Both the position numbers and the translations under genes were made by a program. From Gymnodinialimonas ulvae (lineage in GTDB: Bacteria; Pseudomonadota; Alphaproteobacteria; Rhodobacterales; Rhodobacteraceae): 64,000 nucleotides of DNA. Positions 60,350-64,000 of the stretch are shown piece after piece (the first letter of the stretch is position 1; every line of letters begins with the position of its first letter). The notes under the pieces were generated by a model. It saw only the letters and a program-made list of their open reading frames with translations. It was not told the origin of the DNA and did no database searches. The stretch spans positions 434,001-498,000 of the forward strand of contig NZ_JBBIFX010000002.1 in NCBI RefSeq assembly GCF_037543845.1. The letters run 5' to 3'.

Positions 60350-60541
60350 TCAGGCGGTGCTCGACATGGCCGCGTCGCGCAGCCCGCTCGCGATCCGGTG
60401 GAACCCGGCGGTCAGGGGCACGCGGACCTGCACCACACGGCGGCAAATTCCGGTGGCATCAAGGTATTGCACTTCAGCGCGGAAGGCGGCGGCGTCTGGA
60501 TCATAAGCGACACGATGCAAGCTAAGGCAGCGGCTCGACAT
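60350..60541 (-). CDS. Small hypothetical protein
   Basis: A 63-residue protein; GGAG lies 7 nt before the ATG at 60541. The middle (RVAYDPDAAAFRAEVQYLD) looks like a real beta-strand pattern and keeps a coding bias, but no family is recognised. It follows the terminator-like hairpin at 60647-60687. Confidence 0.55.
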   Translation of the reverse strand: MSSRCLSLHRVAYDPDAAAFRAEVQYLDATGICRRVVQVRVPLTAGFHRIASGLRDAAMSSTA

Positions 60542-60646
60542 GGGACATCTCCAACGAAAACGGCGTCTCAAGACACCATCTGTGGTGTATACTTGGCAAT
60601 GCAACTCAAGATGTCGAGATCAGGGTCTCCTTACCCTTTGACGCGC

Positions 60647-60687
60647 AAAAAACGGCCCGGATCATCCATATCGGGGATGTCCGGGCC
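60647..60687 (-). terminator. Intrinsic terminator (minus strand)
   Basis: Stem GGCCCGGA (60654-60661) with TCCGGGCC (60680-60687) and an inner ATCC/GGAT pairing. On the minus strand it is followed by G and six T residues (60652-60647). No minus-strand gene ends just before it. Confidence 0.78.
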
Positions 60688-60803
60688 TCATTTTATCAAA
60701 CTGGTAGCACTCTTTACGCAATTATTCCGGCGCACATATGCAAACCGGCGCCGTAGGACTTGGATGGTTCGGGCCGCCCAACACCAAAGGCGACCCGAAC
60801 CAG

Positions 60804-60832
60804 ACGCACACGAATAGGGGTGTGTGCGTTTT
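60804..60832 (+). terminator. Candidate terminator (plus strand) of a possible small RNA
   Basis: An 8-bp stem ACGCACAC (60804-60811) with GTGTGCGT (60822-60829), a 10-nt loop, then TTTTG. It directly follows the 9-bp hairpin at 60765-60802. Confidence 0.6.
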
Positions 60833-60996
60833 GTCGGCGACCCGCGTCGGGGATAGAGTGTACGCGGTATCACCAGGCGTGATTAATTCGCCCTATGCGA
60901 GGAATATGGCCTGTCGGTTCGGGGAAGTCGCGGGGGATAAACACCGGACTTTCCCCCCCAGTTGAGCGCCGGTTTGCGAAGGAGCATTTTGGACCC

Positions 60997-61494
60997 ATGC
61001 GAAAGCCCTTGGACATCCTGCGCGCGCTTGCCGATTTCGACGGCACCCATACCGAACCGCTGCGCGCGCTACTGGCCGAAGACCTGTCACCCGAAGCTGA
61101 GGACGCGCTTCTCGCAGCGCTTCCCGGACCCGATGAGGTCGCGGCGACGTGGCTGATCAAGGCGCTGGCCGGGAAGGGTCGGATTGGTCAGGGTCGGATT
61201 GCGCAGGCGTTCGAGGCATTCGGGGAGCTTTCGCAGCCCGACGCGGCCCTGCATCTCATGCAATCGGCACAATATGCGCCGGATGCCGCGTCGCTGTTGC
61301 GGCCCCATCTCAGCCCGTATTACGGGAGTTCGGGGATCTTGCTTCGAGCCTGGGCCTTTGATGCCTATTGCCGAGGTGCCGCACCCGAGGAGGATCTAAG
61401 CGAACGCATCCGGCAAGGCCTGCGCAGTCGACACGCCGCGATACGGGCGCGATCGAAGGCTTTGGCCCGTGCGTTCGGCGTCGATCTGACCTAG
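60997..61494 (+). CDS. Alpha-helical repeat-like hypothetical protein
   Basis: A 165-residue all-helical protein (ILRALADFDGTHTEPLRALLAEDL, AATWLIKALAGKG, IRQGLRSRHAAIRARSKALARAFG), resembling HEAT-like repeats. AAGGAG lies 12 nt before the ATG, rather far. It precedes clpB by 163 nt on the same strand. No family recognised. Confidence 0.68.
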   Translation: MRKPLDILRALADFDGTHTEPLRALLAEDLSPEAEDALLAALPGPDEVAATWLIKALAGKGRIGQGRIAQAFEAFGELSQPDAALHLMQSAQYAPDAASLLRPHLSPYYGSSGILLRAWAFDAYCRGAAPEEDLSERIRQGLRSRHAAIRARSKALARAFGVDLT

Positions 61495-61657
61495 GGCGCG
61501 CGGGTTTTGGGCACCCGTGCGATGTGGCGATTTTCTGGTTGGGCGGCCTGTTGCAAATGCGCATCACCGCTCCCATCTAGGATCGGAGGCCCTCAGTCCG
61601 CGCGTGCCGTTCAACGGGCGCAGGACGTTCCGGGTGCTTGGATAAAGGAGAGACGTG

Positions 61658-64000
61658 ATGAACGTGGAAAAGTTCACGGATCGCGCGCGTGGGTTCATTC
61701 AGGCCGCGCAGACGATTGCACAGCGGGAAGATCACCAGAAACTGGTGCCCGAACATTTGCTCAAAGCCCTGCTTGATGATGAAGAGGGGCTCGCCTCCAA
61801 CCTCATCGGCCGGGCCGGTGGCGCGCCCGAGCGGGTGCGCGAGGCGCTTGACAGCGCGATTGCCAAGTTGCCGAAAGTCACAGGCGACGGCGCGCAGGTC
61901 TATCTCGACAAACAATTCGCCAAGGTCCTCGACGAAGCCGAGAAGGTCGCCACCAAGGCAGGCGACAGTTTCGTGCCGGTCGAACGGATGCTGACCGCGC
62001 TGGCGATGGTGAAATCCGGCGCGAAGGATGCGCTGGATGCGGGCGCGGTGAACGCGCAGGCGCTCAATGCCGCGATCAACGATCTGCGCAAGGGCAAGAC
62101 CGCCGACAGCGCAAGCGCCGAGGACAATTACGATGCGCTCAACAAATACGCCCGCGACCTGACGGCGGCGGCGCGGGAGGGCAAGATTGACCCGATCATA
62201 GGCCGTGACGAGGAAATCCGCCGTGCCATGCAGGTTCTGTCGCGGCGCACCAAGAACAACCCCGTGCTGATCGGCGAGCCGGGCGTCGGCAAGACCGCCA
62301 TCGCCGAGGGTTTGGCCCTGCGCATCATCAACGGCGACGTGCCGGAATCGCTGGCCAACAAGACGCTGATGTCGCTTGATATGGGCGCGCTGATTGCGGG
62401 TGCGAAATATCGCGGCGAATTCGAGGAACGCCTGAAGGCTGTCCTTGGCGAGATCGCCAATGCGGCCGGCGATATCATCCTGTTCATCGACGAAATGCAC
62501 GTGCTGGTTGGCGCGGGTAAGACGGATGGCGCGATGGATGCGGCCAACCTCATCAAGCCCGCACTGGCGCGCGGCGAGTTGCACTGCGTGGGCGCCACGA
62601 CGCTCAACGAATATCGCAAATATGTCGAGAAGGACGCAGCCCTTGCCCGCCGGTTCCAACCGCTTGTGGTCGAAGAGCCCACCGTCGAAGACACGGTCAG
62701 CATCCTGCGCGGCATCAAGGAGAAGTATGAACTTCACCATGGTGTGCGCATTTCCGACAGCGCGCTGGTGTCTGCGGCAACGCTGAGCCACCGCTACATC
62801 ACCGACCGGTTTTTGCCCGACAAGGCCATCGACCTGATGGACGAGGCCGCCAGCCGTCTGCGGATGGAAGTCGACAGCAAACCCGAAGAGCTTGACGCGC
62901 TCGACCGGCAGATCCTGCAAATGCAGATCGAGGCCGAGGCCCTGCGCCGTGAAGATGATGCGGCATCGAAGGACCGCTTGACCAAGCTGGAAAAAGAGCT
63001 TGGCGATTTGCAGGAGCAGAGCGCCGAGATGACCGCCAAGTGGCAGTCCGAGCGCGACAAGCTGGAAAGCGCGCGGGGCCTCAAGGAGCAGCTCGATCAA
63101 GCCCGCGCCGAGTTGGATCAGGCCAAGCGCAAGGGCGATCTGGGCCGCGCCGGTGAGCTGAGCTATGGCGTCATCCCGCAATTGGAGGCGCAACTGGCGC
63201 AGGCCGAAGAGCAGGACGAAGACGTCATGGTCGAAGAGGCCGTGCGCCCCGAGCAAATCGCCGAAGTCGTCGAGCGTTGGACGGGCGTGCCTGTCGCCAA
63301 GATGCTTGAAGGGGAACGCGAAAAGCTGCTGCGCATGGAAGACGAGCTTGGCAAACGCGTCATCGGTCAGCATCAGGCCGTGTCCGCCGTCAGCCGTGCG
63401 GTCCGCCGCGCGCGGGCCGGGTTGCAGGACGAGGGCCGCCCGCTGGGCAGTTTCCTGTTCCTCGGGCCGACCGGCGTGGGCAAGACCGAGCTGACCAAGG
63501 CGCTGGCCGAATACCTGTTCGATGACGATCAGGCGATGGTTCGCATCGACATGTCCGAGTTCATGGAAAAGCACGCGGTCGCCCGCCTGATTGGCGCGCC
63601 TCCGGGCTATGTCGGCTATGACGAAGGCGGGGTGTTGACCGAAGCCGTGCGCCGCCGCCCGTATCAGGTGATCCTGTTTGACGAGGTCGAAAAGGCCCAT
63701 CCGGAGGTCTTCAACGTTCTGTTGCAGGTGCTCGACGATGGCATCCTGACCGATGGGCAGGGCCGCCAGGTCGATTTCAAGCAGACGTTGATCGTGCTGA
63801 CCTCCAACCTCGGAAGCCAGGCGCTCAGCCACTTGCCCGAAGGCGCGGACGCCGCCGAGGCGCAGCGCGATGTGATGGACGCCGTGCGCGCGCATTTCCG
63901 ACCGGAATTCCTGAACCGTCTGGACGATATGATCGTCTTCGACCGCCTCAGCCGGGCCGATATGGATGGCATCGTGACAATCCAGATGGGGCGTCTCGAA
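61658..64000 (+). CDS. clpB: ATP-dependent disaggregase ClpB, partial
   Basis: The gene starts at 61658 (AAAGGAG 8 nt upstream) and is cut by the window end after 781 codons (usual length about 870). Visible: N-terminal Clp_N repeats, NBD1 with Walker A GEPGVGKT and B IILFIDEMH, the long coiled-coil middle domain (LDALDRQILQMQIEAEALRRED onward), and NBD2 with GPTGVGKTE and VILFDEVEKAHPEV. ClpB with DnaK rescues aggregated proteins. No obvious heat-shock promoter was found upstream. Confidence 0.97.
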   Translation, partial: MNVEKFTDRARGFIQAAQTIAQREDHQKLVPEHLLKALLDDEEGLASNLIGRAGGAPERVREALDSAIAKLPKVTGDGAQVYLDKQFAKVLDEAEKVATKAGDSFVPVERMLTALAMVKSGAKDALDAGAVNAQALNAAINDLRKGKTADSASAEDNYDALNKYARDLTAAAREGKIDPIIGRDEEIRRAMQVLSRRTKNNPVLIGEPGVGKTAIAEGLALRIINGDVPESLANKTLMSLDMGALIAGAKYRGEFEERLKAVLGEIANAAGDIILFIDEMHVLVGAGKTDGAMDAANLIKPALARGELHCVGATTLNEYRKYVEKDAALARRFQPLVVEEPTVEDTVSILRGIKEKYELHHGVRISDSALVSAATLSHRYITDRFLPDKAIDLMDEAASRLRMEVDSKPEELDALDRQILQMQIEAEALRREDDAASKDRLTKLEKELGDLQEQSAEMTAKWQSERDKLESARGLKEQLDQARAELDQAKRKGDLGRAGELSYGVIPQLEAQLAQAEEQDEDVMVEEAVRPEQIAEVVERWTGVPVAKMLEGEREKLLRMEDELGKRVIGQHQAVSAVSRAVRRARAGLQDEGRPLGSFLFLGPTGVGKTELTKALAEYLFDDDQAMVRIDMSEFMEKHAVARLIGAPPGYVGYDEGGVLTEAVRRRPYQVILFDEVEKAHPEVFNVLLQVLDDGILTDGQGRQVDFKQTLIVLTSNLGSQALSHLPEGADAAEAQRDVMDAVRAHFRPEFLNRLDDMIVFDRLSRADMDGIVTIQMGRLE

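Larger units (their letters stand above)
60542..60996. other. Hairpin-rich 455-nt intergenic region
   Basis: Three strong hairpins lie here: 60654-60687, 60765-60802 (9-bp TGGTTCGGG with CCCGAACCA, plus an inner CGCC/GGCG stem) and 60804-60829. No ORF has a convincing ribosome binding site. It could hold a small RNA. Confidence 0.5.

Noticed and set aside
60688..60965. Short ORFs on both strands in the hairpin-rich region
   Set aside because: They run through perfect hairpins, lack ribosome binding sites and have no coding character.
61577..63895. 772-residue open frame opposite clpB
   Set aside because: Entirely antisense to clpB, whose domains are unmistakable.

Overview
The window is GC-rich and reads as chromosomal DNA of a marine alphaproteobacterium of the Rhodobacterales (Roseobacter-like). 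Support for this: an RpoE-ChrR pair whose ChrR keeps the Rhodobacter length and cupin residue numbering, a cysteine-free 41-residue L36 protein, the DUF3035 lipoprotein/LspA/M16 peptidase set, rbfA-truB-rpsO-pnp in one region, and a five-part branched-chain-type ABC transporter flanked by CoA ligases. There are no rRNA genes, CRISPR arrays, phage genes or recognisable transposases. One tRNA gene (Val, anticodon GAC) is present.

Layout. 1-7.5 kb (minus): M16 peptidase (cut by the window edge), DUF3035 lipoprotein, lspA, small secreted protein, purH, heparinase-like protein, RsmB-type rRNA methyltransferase; an SdhAF4-like 57-residue protein lies divergently. 7.8-12.8 kb: secreted protein and dapB (minus); rbfA, phosphodiester glycosidase, truB, DUF1643 and a fluoroacetate-dehalogenase-like hydrolase (plus). 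12.8-14.5 kb: membrane-anchored RTX-repeat protein (minus). 14.85 kb rpsO and 20.6 kb pnp flank a 5.4-kb accessory segment: a membrane protein/TetR/ATC-hydrolase-like operon with a duplicated operator, a bicarbonate transporter with its PII-like partner (sbtA-sbtB), a divergent LysR gene, an AT-richer HTH gene with its own promoter and palindrome, and a block of composite repeats just before pnp. 22.7-25.3 kb: sulfotransferase, a Tat-signal repeat peptide and an HprK-kinase/PqqD fusion, an unusual combination resembling a peptide-modification locus. 25.5-30 kb: L,D-transpeptidase, 1-Cys peroxiredoxin, aldehyde dehydrogenase, RluA-type pseudouridine synthase and two small membrane proteins.

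29.8-34.3 kb is a stress locus: rpoE-chrR (minus) and a divergent flavoprotein-DUF1365 pair followed by an SDR gene, with RpoE-like promoter elements facing both ways. ChrR has lost one of the four zinc ligands of its anti-sigma domain. 34.4-38.4 kb: DUF3775, saccharopine dehydrogenase-like protein, and a hybrid histidine kinase/response regulator pair. 38.6-50.8 kb: a long co-directional cluster of long-chain acyl-CoA ligase, two membrane proteins, the ABC transporter (ATPase, two permeases, binding protein, ATPase), a quinone-reductase-type MDR protein, a zinc-ribbon protein and a PaaK-like ligase; it most likely couples uptake of an organic acid to CoA activation. Three ORFan genes sit inside it, one opening with an exact 11-bp-period GTATA array.

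50.8-53.8 kb is a group of exported proteins (EF-hand, caspase-like fold with two peptidoglycan-binding domains, JAMM-like DUF4329, tiny cysteine protein). 53.9-64 kb: rpmJ, tRNA-Val, N-formylglutamate amidohydrolase, dinB, a small conserved protein, GNAT acetyltransferase, SPFH/NfeD pair, hypothetical protein, pyrF, a small ORF, a hairpin-rich intergenic region, an alpha-helical repeat protein and clpB (cut by the window end).
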